Assembly: GCF_900269665.1 (NCBI RefSeq)
Contig: NZ_LT985361.1
Span: forward strand, 7,104,881-7,168,880
Source of the DNA: Nocardia suismassiliense
GTDB lineage: Bacteria > Actinomycetota > Actinomycetes > Mycobacteriales > Mycobacteriaceae
Length of the DNA stretch: 64,000 nucleotides
Direction: 5' to 3'
The position numbers were made by a program, and so were the translations under genes. The notes beneath the pieces are model-generated. The model saw only the letters and a program-made list of their open reading frames with translations. It had not been told where the DNA came from and ran no database searches. The number at the start of each line of letters is the position of its first letter. Position 1 is the stretch's first letter. Positions 1 through 7,858 of this stretch are shown piece after piece.

Positions 1-179
1 AAGAAGGTTCCCTGTTCGTCGGCACCCCCGACTACGTCGCCGAAAAGGTCGCCGACATCCGCGACACCCTCGGCCTCGACCGCTTCATGCTGCACACCAG
101 CGTCGGCACCCTCCCGCACGAGAAGGTCCTGCACAACATCGAATTGCTGGGCGAGAAGGTGGCCCCGCAGGTCCGCTGA
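1..179 (+). CDS. LLM-class flavin-dependent oxidoreductase, C-terminal fragment
   Basis: Only the last 58 codons lie in the window; the gene enters from the left and stops with TGA at 177-179. The visible tail contains a G-T-P-x-x-V-A-E-K-V segment, an L-G-L-D-R-F segment and a terminal E-L-L-G-E-K-V-A-P-x-V-R, the usual ending of bacterial luciferase-like monooxygenases of the F420/FMN type. In this family these residues close the TIM barrel; the active site is outside the window, so substrate and cofactor cannot be judged. It is followed directly by a duplicated gntR 3' end on the other strand, so before the protease cassette arrived it was probably convergent with the phosphonate GntR gene. 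Confidence 0.75.
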   Translation, partial: EGSLFVGTPDYVAEKVADIRDTLGLDRFMLHTSVGTLPHEKVLHNIELLGEKVAPQVR

Positions 180-180
180 G

Positions 181-256
181 TTACTGGGTGAGGTGCGCTT
201 CGAAGGCGATTCGGTCGCCGCGGTAGAGGCCGCGGACGCGTTCGATCGGATCGCCT
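181..256 (-). pseudogene. Duplicated 3' end of a gntR gene
   Basis: Read on the minus strand this stretch encodes the last 24 residues of a GntR regulator, ending in A-H-L-T-Q and TAA. Bases 185-256 match 2689-2760, the 3' end of the intact gntR gene, at 70 of 72 positions. The two mismatches, and the differing last-codon and stop bases just outside the repeat, are all silent or stop-to-stop. There is no upstream remainder. The two copies form a direct repeat around the lipoprotein/protease cassette, and the silent pattern suggests this copy came from a homologous functional gene and not from simple decay. Confidence 0.8.
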
Positions 257-310
257 GTGGCACTGGGAAATCCAACAGTCAGTTGCGCGGCGCGCGAACG
301 ACTCGGCGGG

Positions 311-898
311 TCAGCGGGATTGGAGCCAGGCATAGAAGGCCTCGGCGTTGAGTTCATTGCCTGCCAACGCTGGGGTCTTTTCCGAGGAGATCACGGTGAC
401 TTGGGTTCGCGTCCAGCCGAACCAGGTATGGGTCGGGTAATCGAGCAGCAGTCGTGCACCGGCGGCACGTGGCCGGCTCGTCTCCTCTACCCCCGTTGCC
501 ATCGCCCGTGGCAGATACGGTGGCGACGGTTCCAACTGCAACGTGTCAACGGCATTGCGCCGGGCCACCCGAACCGGCACCGCGATGTAGGACTCGATCC
601 CGGCACGCTCGAGGGAGTGTCCGGGATGGTCAGCGGACGACGGGTAGGTCGCATACACCATGACCGGGGCGCCGGCTCGCTGAAGTGTCACGGCCGCAAC
701 ATCATTCGACGCACCCGACGATCGAAGGAACGATCCGACGAGACGCTGCGCCGCCGGAGTGTCGATCGCGCTGTCGATGGCGCTGCCGTCCGGCTCGCTC
801 TCCCACACCGTCGCGGGTGCACCGCGATCCGCACACCCCGACAGGCCCAGACCAACAACTAAGAGCCCGATCGCGATGCGCAGGACCGATCCACTCAT
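311..898 (-). CDS. Small lipoprotein, function unknown
   Basis: A 195-aa protein. An ATG at 898 overlaps the stop of the upstream protease gene as ATGA, which argues for translational coupling and against the upstream in-frame start at 931. The N-terminus is a lipoprotein signal: one arginine, a hydrophobic stretch and an L-S-G-C lipobox with Cys22. The rest has no domain I recognise; there are two W-containing segments near the C-terminus. It would be exported and lipid-anchored outside the membrane. Coupling to the cysteine protease suggests it is a partner, chaperone or inhibitor of that enzyme, but this is inference from position only. Confidence 0.65.
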   Translation of the reverse strand: MSGSVLRIAIGLLVVGLGLSGCADRGAPATVWESEPDGSAIDSAIDTPAAQRLVGSFLRSSGASNDVAAVTLQRAGAPVMVYATYPSSADHPGHSLERAGIESYIAVPVRVARRNAVDTLQLEPSPPYLPRAMATGVEETSRPRAAGARLLLDYPTHTWFGWTRTQVTVISSEKTPALAGNELNAEAFYAWLQSR

Positions 899-1545
899 CG
901 GAGTGCGATGCCGTAATCCTCGCCGAACCACATCCAGTCCGAATTCCGGGTGTAGGAGTCGAGCGACTGTGTGACGCTACGCCGCGAGGTGGGCCAAGGA
1001 TCCCCGTAGGTGACGGTGCCCGCATCGGTGTCGAAGCCGTAGATCACCTGCGCGTGCCCGCCGCCTGCCGTCCACGCGATGCCGGTGAGGATCGGCCGGT
1101 CGGCCGAGATCTCATCGATGACCTTGGCCATCGACAACGGCGCACCGACGGCCGCGGCGAAACCGATCCCCCGGAAAGCGGATGCGATCTGCTCGAGCGA
1201 CGCCTCCTCATCTGGGCAGGCGCCCTCGGTGCTGACGCCGTGTACCAGTGCGCAGTACTGATTCTGGCTGATCGGCCGGTGCAGATACGTGGCTATCGAC
1301 GAGCCGTCGGCGGCCCAGCACCACTGATCCGCGATCTGGGTCTGCTGGAGATACGGCAGGGTTTGCGCGCCGAAGGCGGCGGCGCGAGGTTCCGGAACAG
1401 GAGGCAGATTCGGCGTCACCACCAAACCGTAGGAATGCCCGGCGGCATTCCACTCGGCGGGAACCGGCTCGGCGACGGCGGAGCCGTGCAGTGCGAAGGC
1501 GAGGAACATCGAGACCAGGCAGCACAGCTTCCATTTCGACGTCAC
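895..1545 (-). CDS. Secreted papain-like cysteine protease, C70 (AvrRpt2)-like
   Basis: A 216-aa exported protein. Residues 1-25 form a signal peptide ending A-V-A. Gln70 followed by W-C-W-A-A with Cys76, then G-G-G-H-A-Q-V with His164 and Y-G-D-P-W with Asp182, match the oxyanion-hole Gln, nucleophile Cys, His and Asp/Asn order of the C70-type papain fold, the family of the plant-pathogen effector AvrRpt2 and many uncharacterised bacterial secreted proteins. Start is a GTG at 1545 with an AAGGA-type ribosome site. It is the first gene of a coupled pair with the lipoprotein and is divergent from a second papain-like protease at 1802. The substrate is unknown. Confidence 0.75.
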   Translation of the reverse strand: MTSKWKLCCLVSMFLAFALHGSAVAEPVPAEWNAAGHSYGLVVTPNLPPVPEPRAAAFGAQTLPYLQQTQIADQWCWAADGSSIATYLHRPISQNQYCALVHGVSTEGACPDEEASLEQIASAFRGIGFAAAVGAPLSMAKVIDEISADRPILTGIAWTAGGGHAQVIYGFDTDAGTVTYGDPWPTSRRSVTQSLDSYTRNSDWMWFGEDYGIALR

Positions 1546-1801
1546 ATCTCATCCTTCCGAACGGAAATACCATCGCACGGTACATATCCGCGCCCTCGGC
1601 CGCAATACCACCGGATCGAATCACAGGGCAAGTGGGCGACTTGGGTGAATTTACTTGTGCGACACCGCCGTTAACCGCGACTTAAATGAATCAGGGTGAC
1701 TTTTATCTAGTCGTCGCCGAAATGCCGTGGAACACTCCCTGTTCAGTTCACCGATCATTCCATCCGGAAGTGATGGATCGTGGGGCTCAGCAGGAGGAAC
1801 C

Positions 1802-2665
1802 TTGCACTATTCGCGCTTGTCCACCGCTTTCGTATCCGTCCTTGGAATCAGCCTCGCGGTGACCGGTACCGCGCACGCCGACCCGGACGCGCCCTCGCCG
1901 CAGATCAAGCACCACGCGTTCGGACTCGACCGCGCGGCCGCGCACGACAGCCTCGGCCGAGACACCACCGTCGGTTCGGCGCTGCCGGTTCAACTGGGCG
2001 CGGCCGGTACACCACCGGCCGCATATTCGCTGCGCCAGTATGCTTTACCCGCGGGCGATCAGGGGCCGGTCGGATCGTGCGTCACCTGGGCGACCGGATA
2101 TACCGGGTACGGGGTGCTGATGAACGAGCAGCAGATCGCAGGCGATCCGATGGCCCCGATGTTCATCTACGCGCAGATCGCGCAAGGCAATGATCAGGGC
2201 ACCTACGCCGGAGTCGCGTTGCCGCTGGAACAGCAGCAGGGCATCGACACCAAATCCGACTACTGGCAGGGCGATTTCGACTACACGACCCAGCCCGACG
2301 CCGCAGAACGCGCGAACGCCACCCACTACAAACTGTCCGGGGCACAGGATCTCACCAAGGGCGATATCGTCACCAACATCAAGAAGGCGATAGCATCCGG
2401 CCTGCCGGTCCCCTTCGGCTTCGACGCCAGGGAAAGCTTCGAAGCCCTGGACAGCACCAATGACAACTACAACCCATCGGCCCGCGAGAAAATCCTCGGC
2501 GGCCACGAGGTCACCATCGTCGCCTACGACGCAAAAGGCGTGACAGTCGAGAATTCATGGGGCCCGAACTGGGGCAAGAACGGTTTCTTCACCGCTCCTT
2601 GGTCCTTCATCACCGGCGCCGATGTGAACGAAATCCACTCGATGGGCCGATTGCTTCCCGCCTGA
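1802..2665 (+). CDS. Secreted C1 (papain)-family peptidase
   Basis: I choose a TTG start at 1802 because a perfect AGGAGG lies at 1792-1797 and the protein then begins directly with a signal peptide ending T-A-H-A at residue 26; an in-frame GTG at 1727 would bury the signal. The mature part of the 287-aa protein has the papain signature Gln87-...-G-S-Cys93-V-T-W-A, then G-G-His235-E-V and E-Asn251-S-W-G-P-N-W-G, giving a full Cys/His/Asn triad. There is little room for a classical pro-domain (about 55 residues before the catalytic core). It is divergent from the C70-like protease, with a 256-bp AT-richer spacer. Confidence 0.8.
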   Translation: MHYSRLSTAFVSVLGISLAVTGTAHADPDAPSPQIKHHAFGLDRAAAHDSLGRDTTVGSALPVQLGAAGTPPAAYSLRQYALPAGDQGPVGSCVTWATGYTGYGVLMNEQQIAGDPMAPMFIYAQIAQGNDQGTYAGVALPLEQQQGIDTKSDYWQGDFDYTTQPDAAERANATHYKLSGAQDLTKGDIVTNIKKAIASGLPVPFGFDARESFEALDSTNDNYNPSAREKILGGHEVTIVAYDAKGVTVENSWGPNWGKNGFFTAPWSFITGADVNEIHSMGRLLPA

Positions 2666-2684
2666 CGGCGGCCATCGGCGGGGG

Positions 2685-3455
2685 CTATTGGGTGAGGTGC
2701 GCTTCGAAGGCGATGCGGTCGCCGCGGTAGAGGCCGCGGACGCGCTCGATCGGATCGCCTCCGGCGTCGAGGCTGCGGCGGTGCAGCAGCAAAAGCGGTA
2801 GGGCCGTAGTGCATTCGAGCAGTGCGGCCTCGCGGGGGGAGGCGAGCACCGTTTCGATGCGTTCGGTGGCCTGCCCGAAGATCACGCCCGACCCGCGCAC
2901 CGCCGCGTACAGCGAGGTGCTCGGGTCGTAGGTGGTGCGCAAGCCGGCGAAGCGGTGCAGCGGCAGGAAGGTACTTTCCAAGCCGATGCGTTCACCGTCG
3001 GCGAGCAGGACGCGTTCCAGGTGCATGACCGAAGTGCCCACGGGCACAGCGAGATCGCGGGCGGTGTCGGGGTCGGCGGCCACGTCGTCCCAGCTGACGA
3101 GCAGGCGGCCGGGGACGCGACCGTAGCTGATGGCGCCTTCGGTGTAGGAGCGAAGCGACAGCGGCTGCACCATTTTGGGCCGGGAGACCACGGTCCCCCG
3201 GCCTTGCCTGCGAATTCGGCCTTCCACCAAGAGATCTCGCAAGGCCTGGCGAACGGTCTCCCGCGCCACCTCGAACCGGACCGCGAGGTCACGTTCGGAG
3301 GGCACCGGATCGCCCTCGTTCAAATCGCGCAGGATCGTCTCGAGTTCGGTGCGCACGCGGTACGACTTCGGCAGCCGGTCGGGCAGCGCGAATTCGGCTC
3401 GCCCGCCACGCGTGTCGCCGGGCGTCACGTCGGCACCGACCTCCGTTGCTTCCAT
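2685..3455 (-). CDS. GntR/HutC-family regulator of the phosphonate operon
   Basis: A 256-aa protein. A winged-helix GntR domain is at about residues 28-95 (P-S-E-R-D-L-A, then V-A-R-E-T-V-R-Q-A-L and G-R-G-T-V-V). A UTRA effector domain of the HutC type follows to the end. UTRA domains bind small ligands, and in phosphonate clusters they commonly sense the substrate. It is divergent from the catabolic operon starting at 3553, with two TTGGTCTAGACCAA-type palindromes between them, so it very probably controls both itself and the operon. Its last 72 bp are duplicated at 185-256. Confidence 0.85.
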   Translation of the reverse strand: MEATEVGADVTPGDTRGGRAEFALPDRLPKSYRVRTELETILRDLNEGDPVPSERDLAVRFEVARETVRQALRDLLVEGRIRRQGRGTVVSRPKMVQPLSLRSYTEGAISYGRVPGRLLVSWDDVAADPDTARDLAVPVGTSVMHLERVLLADGERIGLESTFLPLHRFAGLRTTYDPSTSLYAAVRGSGVIFGQATERIETVLASPREAALLECTTALPLLLLHRRSLDAGGDPIERVRGLYRGDRIAFEAHLTQ

Positions 3456-3474
3456 GCGGCACAGCCTACCCGGA

Positions 3475-3490
3475 ATTGGTCTATACCAAT
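3475..3490. promoter_or_regulatory. GntR operator, site 1
   Basis: Sequence ATTGGTCTATACCAAT: ATTGGT and ACCAAT arms around CTAT. It lies 20 bp upstream of the gntR start codon and has the T-G-G-T-C-T-A-n-A-C-C-A form typical of GntR/HutC regulators, so it is placed for autoregulation. Confidence 0.65.
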
Positions 3491-3522
3491 TATTAACCTG
3501 GCGTTCGCACAGGCAACACCGC

Positions 3523-3536
3523 TTGGTCTAGACCAA
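3523..3536. promoter_or_regulatory. GntR operator, site 2
   Basis: TTGGTCTAGACCAA is a perfect 14-bp palindrome with the same core as site 1, centred 47 bp from it. It ends one base before a possible GTG start (3538) and 16 bp before the preferred ATG start of the FAD oxidoreductase, so bound repressor would block the promoter or the start of transcription. Confidence 0.7.
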
Positions 3537-3552
3537 TGTGCACGATGAGTCC

Positions 3553-4680
3553 ATGCGATTGGTCATCATCGGAGGTGGAATCCTCGGCACCGCACACGCC
3601 GTGGCCGCCGTCCGCCGCGGTCACGAAGTGGTGCAGTTGGAGCGGGAGACCGAGGCCCGCGGCGCCACAGTCCGCAACTTCGGCCTGGTCTGGGTCTCCG
3701 GGCGCTCCGCCGCCGAACTGGAACTGACGCTGCGCTCGCGGCAGCTGTGGGAGGAGATCGGCGGCAAGGTCCCCGCTGTCGGATTCCGTCCCGCCGGATC
3801 GATCACGCTGGTGCGCACCCCTGCGGAACTCGCCGTCGCCGAGCAGGCCGCGGCCGGACCGACCGCCGAGGCCCGCGGCTTCGAACTGCTCGAGCCCGAC
3901 CGGGTGCGCGCGATCAACCCCGCCCTGCGCGGGAAATTCCTTGCCGGACTGCACTGTTCGACCGATGCCGCGGTCGAGTCGCGCCAGGCGCTGCCCGCGC
4001 TGCGCGCCTACCTGGCCGCCACCGGCCGATACACCTTCCACGCGGGCACCGAGGCCAGGTCGGTCCTCGACACCGCCACTGGTGCCACCGTGCTCGACGA
4101 TCAGGGCCGCCGCTTCGAGGCCGATCTGGTGCTGGTCTGCCCCGGCGCCGCACACAGCGGGCTGACCCGCGAGCTGGTCGCGGATCTGCCGGTGCGCCGG
4201 GTCCGCTTGCAGATGATGCAGACCGCGCCGCTGGGCGACCCGCTCACCACCGCCATCGCCGACGGCGACAGCTTCCGCTACTACCCGGGCTTCGCGGGCG
4301 ACGAGGTGGACACGCTGAACCGGGAACAGTCCCAGTCCGCGACCGCCGCCGAGCACAAGATGCAGTTGCTCTGCGTGCAGCGGTTGCACGGCGGGCTCAC
4401 CATCGGCGACACCCACGAATACGACGAGCCGTTCGCCTTCGACGTGGACGAAGCGCCCTACGAGCACCTCACCGCCGTCACCGAGGAACTACTCGGACGC
4501 AAACTGCCGCAGGTGGTTCGGCGCTGGGCCGGCGTGTACAGCCAGAGCGTCGACCCGACCGCGATCGTCACCCGCGCCGCGGCGGGCGAGCACATCTGGG
4601 TGATCACCGGCCCCGGCGGCCGCGGCATGACCCTCGGCCCCGCACTCGGCGAGCACACCGCCGACCTGCTGAATTTGTGA
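3553..4680 (+). CDS. FAD-dependent oxidoreductase of phosphonate clusters (TIGR03364-like)
   Basis: A 375-aa DAO-type flavoprotein: L-V-I-I-G-G-G-I-L-G-T dinucleotide-binding motif at the very N-terminus and a G-P-G-G-R-G-M segment near the C-terminus that closes the FAD site. I prefer ATG 3553 over GTG 3538 because the family begins with the Rossmann strand and the GTG touches the operator. TIGR03364 proteins co-occur with phosphonatase-like hydrolases and are proposed to deaminate an aminophosphonate oxidatively to the aldehyde; the next gene is exactly such a hydrolase. The substrate could be an N-methylated or hydroxylated 2-aminoethylphosphonate; this is inference from family and context. 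Confidence 0.8.
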   Translation: MRLVIIGGGILGTAHAVAAVRRGHEVVQLERETEARGATVRNFGLVWVSGRSAAELELTLRSRQLWEEIGGKVPAVGFRPAGSITLVRTPAELAVAEQAAAGPTAEARGFELLEPDRVRAINPALRGKFLAGLHCSTDAAVESRQALPALRAYLAATGRYTFHAGTEARSVLDTATGATVLDDQGRRFEADLVLVCPGAAHSGLTRELVADLPVRRVRLQMMQTAPLGDPLTTAIADGDSFRYYPGFAGDEVDTLNREQSQSATAAEHKMQLLCVQRLHGGLTIGDTHEYDEPFAFDVDEAPYEHLTAVTEELLGRKLPQVVRRWAGVYSQSVDPTAIVTRAAAGEHIWVITGPGGRGMTLGPALGEHTADLLNL

Positions 4681-4688
4681 GGATTGCA

Positions 4689-5378
4689 GTGTCCGACAAC
4701 ACCATTCAACTAGTCGTCCTGGATATGGCGGGCACCACCGTCGCCGACGGCGGCCTGGTCCTGCGCGCCTTCGAGGCCGCCGCCACCGCGGCGGGCATCG
4801 CGGCGGACGGGCCGGAACGCGAGAAAGCCCGGCAGTACGTGCTGGACACGATGGGCCAGTCCAAAATCGCGGTGTTCCGTGCCTTGCTCGGCAATGAAGA
4901 GCGCGCGCAGGAAGCCAACCGGGCCTTCGAGTCCGCCTACGACGCGCTGATCGACGAGGTCGAGATCACGCCGATTCCCGGTGCCGCCGAAGCGATCAGC
5001 AAGCTGCGTGGCGCCGGCGTGCGGGTCGCACTGACCACCGGGTTCAGCCGGACCACCCAGGACCGGCTGCTGAACGCGCTGCGCTGGACCGACATCGCCG
5101 ACCTGACCTTGGCTCCCTCGGACGCCGGACGTGGCCGCCCCTACCCCGACATGGTCCTCACCGCGCTGCTCCGCTTGCAGGCCGACGCCGTGGATCGTGT
5201 TGCGGTGCTGGGCGATACGACCAGCGACATCGCCACCGGACTGTCCGCAGGAGCCCGCATCGTCGCGGGCACGCTCACCGGCGCACACGACGAAGCGCAG
5301 CTGCGCGCGGCAGGCGCCACCCACGTCGTGCCGTCGGTCGTCGAGTTCGCCGAACTGGTGCTCGCCGAGCACAGCTGA
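4689..5378 (+). CDS. Phosphonatase-like HAD hydrolase (TIGR03351-like)
   Basis: A 229-aa haloacid-dehalogenase enzyme. Motif I is V-L-D-M-A-G-T-T with nucleophile Asp12, motif II is T-T-G-F-S, and motif IV is G-D-T-T-S-D near the C-terminus; a helical cap lies between. D-x-A-G-T-T is the phosphonoacetaldehyde hydrolase (PhnX) type signature. GTG 4689 is chosen because GAGG sits six bases upstream; a GTG at 4677 overlapping the previous stop is the alternative. The enzyme should cleave the C-P bond of the aldehyde made by the upstream oxidase, releasing phosphate. No PhnW aminotransferase is present, consistent with an oxidase-first route. Confidence 0.82.
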   Translation: MSDNTIQLVVLDMAGTTVADGGLVLRAFEAAATAAGIAADGPEREKARQYVLDTMGQSKIAVFRALLGNEERAQEANRAFESAYDALIDEVEITPIPGAAEAISKLRGAGVRVALTTGFSRTTQDRLLNALRWTDIADLTLAPSDAGRGRPYPDMVLTALLRLQADAVDRVAVLGDTTSDIATGLSAGARIVAGTLTGAHDEAQLRAAGATHVVPSVVEFAELVLAEHS

Positions 5379-5453
5379 ACCGTTCCGGCAGCCGCCGGCG
5401 CATCCACTCCCTTCGACTCCGACACTCCTCACGAACCGAAAGTTGTAGTCATC

Positions 5454-6524
5454 GTGCGTACTTCGTACCCGCCGGCCCGCCTGGCGCGCACCCTCGCCCG
5501 CACCGCGTTGCTCTTCGCCACCGCCACCGCTGTCGCCGCCACCGCCGCCTGTGGTGGCACCGGCACCGAGAGCGCGAGCGGCAAGACCGTCACGGTCTAC
5601 TCCGCCGACGGTGTCGGCAGCTGGTATCAGACCCAGTTCGCGGAGTTCGAGAAGCAGACCGGCATCGCGGTCAACCTGGTCGAGGCGGGCTCCGGCGAGG
5701 TGGTCAACCGGGTCGACAAGGAGCAGGCCAACCCGCAGGCCGACGTGGTCGTCACGCTGCCGCCGTTCATCCAGAAGGCGAAAGCCAGTGGGCTGCTCCA
5801 GGACAGCGGGGTCGATACCAGCGCGGTCCCGGCCGCCGACAAGGACGCCGAGGGCAAGTACGTCACCCTGGCCAACAACTACCTGTGCTTCATCGCCAAC
5901 CCGTCGGTCGACACCACCGCCATCCCCTGGGACGACCTGCTGAAGCCGGACTTCAAGGGCAAGCTGCAGTACTCGACGCCGGGCCAGGCCGGTGACGGCA
6001 CCGCCGTACTGATCCTGTTGCAGAAGCTGCTCGGCAAGCAGGGCGCGCTGGACTACCTGAACAAGCTGCAGGCCAACAATGTCGGGCCGTCCTCGTCGAC
6101 CGGCAAGCTGCAGGCCAAGGTCGACAAGGGTGAGCTGAGCATCGCCAACGGTGACGTGCAGATGAACCTGACCACCATCAAGGAGAAGGGCGCGAAGTTC
6201 AGCGTCTTCTTCCCGGCCACCGCCGACGGCAAGAAGTCGACCGTCGCGGTGCCCTACGTGATGGGCCTGGCCAAGGGCGCCCCGCACAAGGACGACGCCA
6301 AGAAGCTGATGGAGTTCCTGCTCTCGGCCGAGGCGCAGAAGTCGCTGGGCTCGGACGCTTTCGCGGTGCCCGCCCGCGCGGAACTGCGTGCTGCCCCGGC
6401 CGGATCGGGACCGTCGCCGAGCTCGCTGCTGCAGGGTGTCGAACTGCTGCCGGTCGACTGGAACACGGTGCTCACCGACCTCGACGGCGATCTGGCGGCC
6501 TACCAGAAGGCCACCGGTAGCTGA
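5454..6524 (+). CDS. ABC importer substrate-binding lipoprotein, aminoethylphosphonate type
   Basis: A 356-aa extracellular solute-binding protein. It starts with GTG, has a twin-basic n-region and an A-T-A-A-C lipobox (Cys33). The mature protein begins K-T-V-T-V-Y-S-A-D-G and has the two-lobe fold of family 1/PhnS and iron-binding proteins. It precedes an ATPase and two permeases in the same direction, the phnSTUV gene content for 2-aminoethylphosphonate uptake in enteric bacteria. It probably captures the phosphonate substrate outside the membrane. A ferric-ion or spermidine-type ligand would be the alternative from fold alone; the operon context favours phosphonate. Confidence 0.8.
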   Translation: MRTSYPPARLARTLARTALLFATATAVAATAACGGTGTESASGKTVTVYSADGVGSWYQTQFAEFEKQTGIAVNLVEAGSGEVVNRVDKEQANPQADVVVTLPPFIQKAKASGLLQDSGVDTSAVPAADKDAEGKYVTLANNYLCFIANPSVDTTAIPWDDLLKPDFKGKLQYSTPGQAGDGTAVLILLQKLLGKQGALDYLNKLQANNVGPSSSTGKLQAKVDKGELSIANGDVQMNLTTIKEKGAKFSVFFPATADGKKSTVAVPYVMGLAKGAPHKDDAKKLMEFLLSAEAQKSLGSDAFAVPARAELRAAPAGSGPSPSSLLQGVELLPVDWNTVLTDLDGDLAAYQKATGS

Positions 6525-6552
6525 AACGCCCTCAATCCCAAGGGAGTCGACC

Positions 6553-7734
6553 ATGTCCACCGGTGACGCACTCACGAAGTCATCCACCACCGCCCTGTCC
6601 CGACCGGCCGCTACCGAACCGGCGATCGTCTTCGACCGGGTCGGCGTCAGCTACCGCAGCGGCCGCAAAACCACTGTCGCACTGGCCGATTTCACGCTGC
6701 GCGTCGCCGCGGGCGAGACCGTCGCCCTGCTCGGACCGAGTGGTTCCGGCAAGTCGACCGCGCTCAAGGCCCTGGCCGGATTCGTCCGGCCGACCTCGGG
6801 CGCGGTCCGGCTGGCCGGGCGCGACGTCACCGACCTGTCGCCCGCCAAACGCGGCATCGGTGTTGTCGTGCAGTCCTACGCGCTGTTCCCGCACATGAGT
6901 GTGCACGGCAACGTCGCCTTCGGACTGAAGTCGCATCGGGTGCCGCGCACCGAGATCGGCGCACGGGTCACCGAAGCATTGGCCATGGTCGGTATGGGCG
7001 CTTACGCCCAGCGGCTGCCCAGGGAACTGTCCGGTGGTCAGCAGCAGCGGGTGGCGATCGCCAGGGCGCTGGCCATCCGGCCCAAGGTGCTGCTGCTGGA
7101 CGAGCCGCTGGCTGCACTCGACGCGCAGCTGCGCCAGTCCATGCTCGGCGAGCTCCAGCAGCTGCGAAAGGCGTTGCCGGACACGGCGATGCTGTACGTG
7201 ACCCATGACCAGTCCGAGGCGCTCGCGCTGGCCGACCGGATCGCGGTCATGTGCGACGCCCACCTGGTCGATATCGACACCGCGGAGAACCTCTGGCGGC
7301 GGCCACCCAGCGACTTCACCGCCGCCTTCCTCGGCGGCGCGAACCTGCTGCCCTGCACGGTGAACCGGTTGTCGGGCGGTTCGGCGCTGGTCACCGTCGG
7401 CAACCGGACACTGCGGGCCGAGGCCCCCACCCCCGGTGTCGGACAGGAGAACTGGGTCCTCGACTCCCCCGCTCTGCTGTGCGTGCGCCCGCACACCGTG
7501 CGCATCGGCGCCACCTCCGAACGAGACGCACTGCGCGGCACGGTGGTCTCCGCTGTCTGGCGCGGCGCATCCACCCGTTTGACTGTCGCGGTCGACGGCT
7601 TGGCCGACGAAGTCACCGCCGACGTCCCGGGTCAGCTCGACACCGCCACCGGCACCACCGTCGGCGTCCGCTTCCCCGACCCCGCCGGCGTGCTGATCCC
7701 CCGCACGGTCGGCCGCACCGAGGCCCCCCGATGA
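6553..7734 (+). CDS. ABC importer ATP-binding protein, aminoethylphosphonate type
   Basis: A 393-aa ATPase with Walker A G-P-S-G-S-G-K-S-T, Q-loop V-V-Q-S-Y-A-L-F-P-H-M, signature L-S-G-G-Q-Q-Q-R, Walker B V-L-L-L-D-E-P and switch H in Y-V-T-H-D. About 120 residues after the ATPase core form a TOBE-type regulatory domain. ATG 6553 follows an AGGGAG site. It energises import with the two following permeases. The first ~35 residues are an unusual Ser/Thr/Ala-rich extension before the ATPase fold. A 125-bp gap with a palindromic repeat separates it from the permease gene, which could lower downstream expression. Confidence 0.88.
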   Translation: MSTGDALTKSSTTALSRPAATEPAIVFDRVGVSYRSGRKTTVALADFTLRVAAGETVALLGPSGSGKSTALKALAGFVRPTSGAVRLAGRDVTDLSPAKRGIGVVVQSYALFPHMSVHGNVAFGLKSHRVPRTEIGARVTEALAMVGMGAYAQRLPRELSGGQQQRVAIARALAIRPKVLLLDEPLAALDAQLRQSMLGELQQLRKALPDTAMLYVTHDQSEALALADRIAVMCDAHLVDIDTAENLWRRPPSDFTAAFLGGANLLPCTVNRLSGGSALVTVGNRTLRAEAPTPGVGQENWVLDSPALLCVRPHTVRIGATSERDALRGTVVSAVWRGASTRLTVAVDGLADEVTADVPGQLDTATGTTVGVRFPDPAGVLIPRTVGRTEAPR

Positions 7735-7749
7735 GGCGGGCGCAGAATT

Positions 7750-7823
7750 GCCGCACACCTTCTGATTTCCCGCATACGCAATCGCATGCGATTCCATGTG
7801 CGGGAAATCAAGGAGTGTGCGGC
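7750..7823. repeat. Palindromic intergenic repeat, copy 1
   Basis: A 74-bp imperfect palindrome. Outer arms 7750-7774 and 7799-7823 pair at 21 of 25 positions; the centre is the perfect palindrome AATCGCATGCGATT (7780-7793). It lies inside the importer operon between ATPase and permease. A second, shorter relative is at 9559-9619, so this is a dispersed REP-like element and not a one-off terminator. Confidence 0.75.
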
Positions 7824-7858
7824 ATGTCCGCGAGACAACGGCGTAGCGGCGGCCGAGC

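Noticed and set aside
257..1674. Long open frames on the plus strand opposite the lipoprotein and protease genes
   Set aside because: High-GC antisense shadows with Arg/Pro-rich translation and no family features; the minus strand has signal peptides and catalytic motifs.
1727..1801. GTG 1727 as start of the C1 protease gene
   Set aside because: It would place 25 polar residues before the signal peptide; the TTG at 1802 has a perfect AGGAGG.
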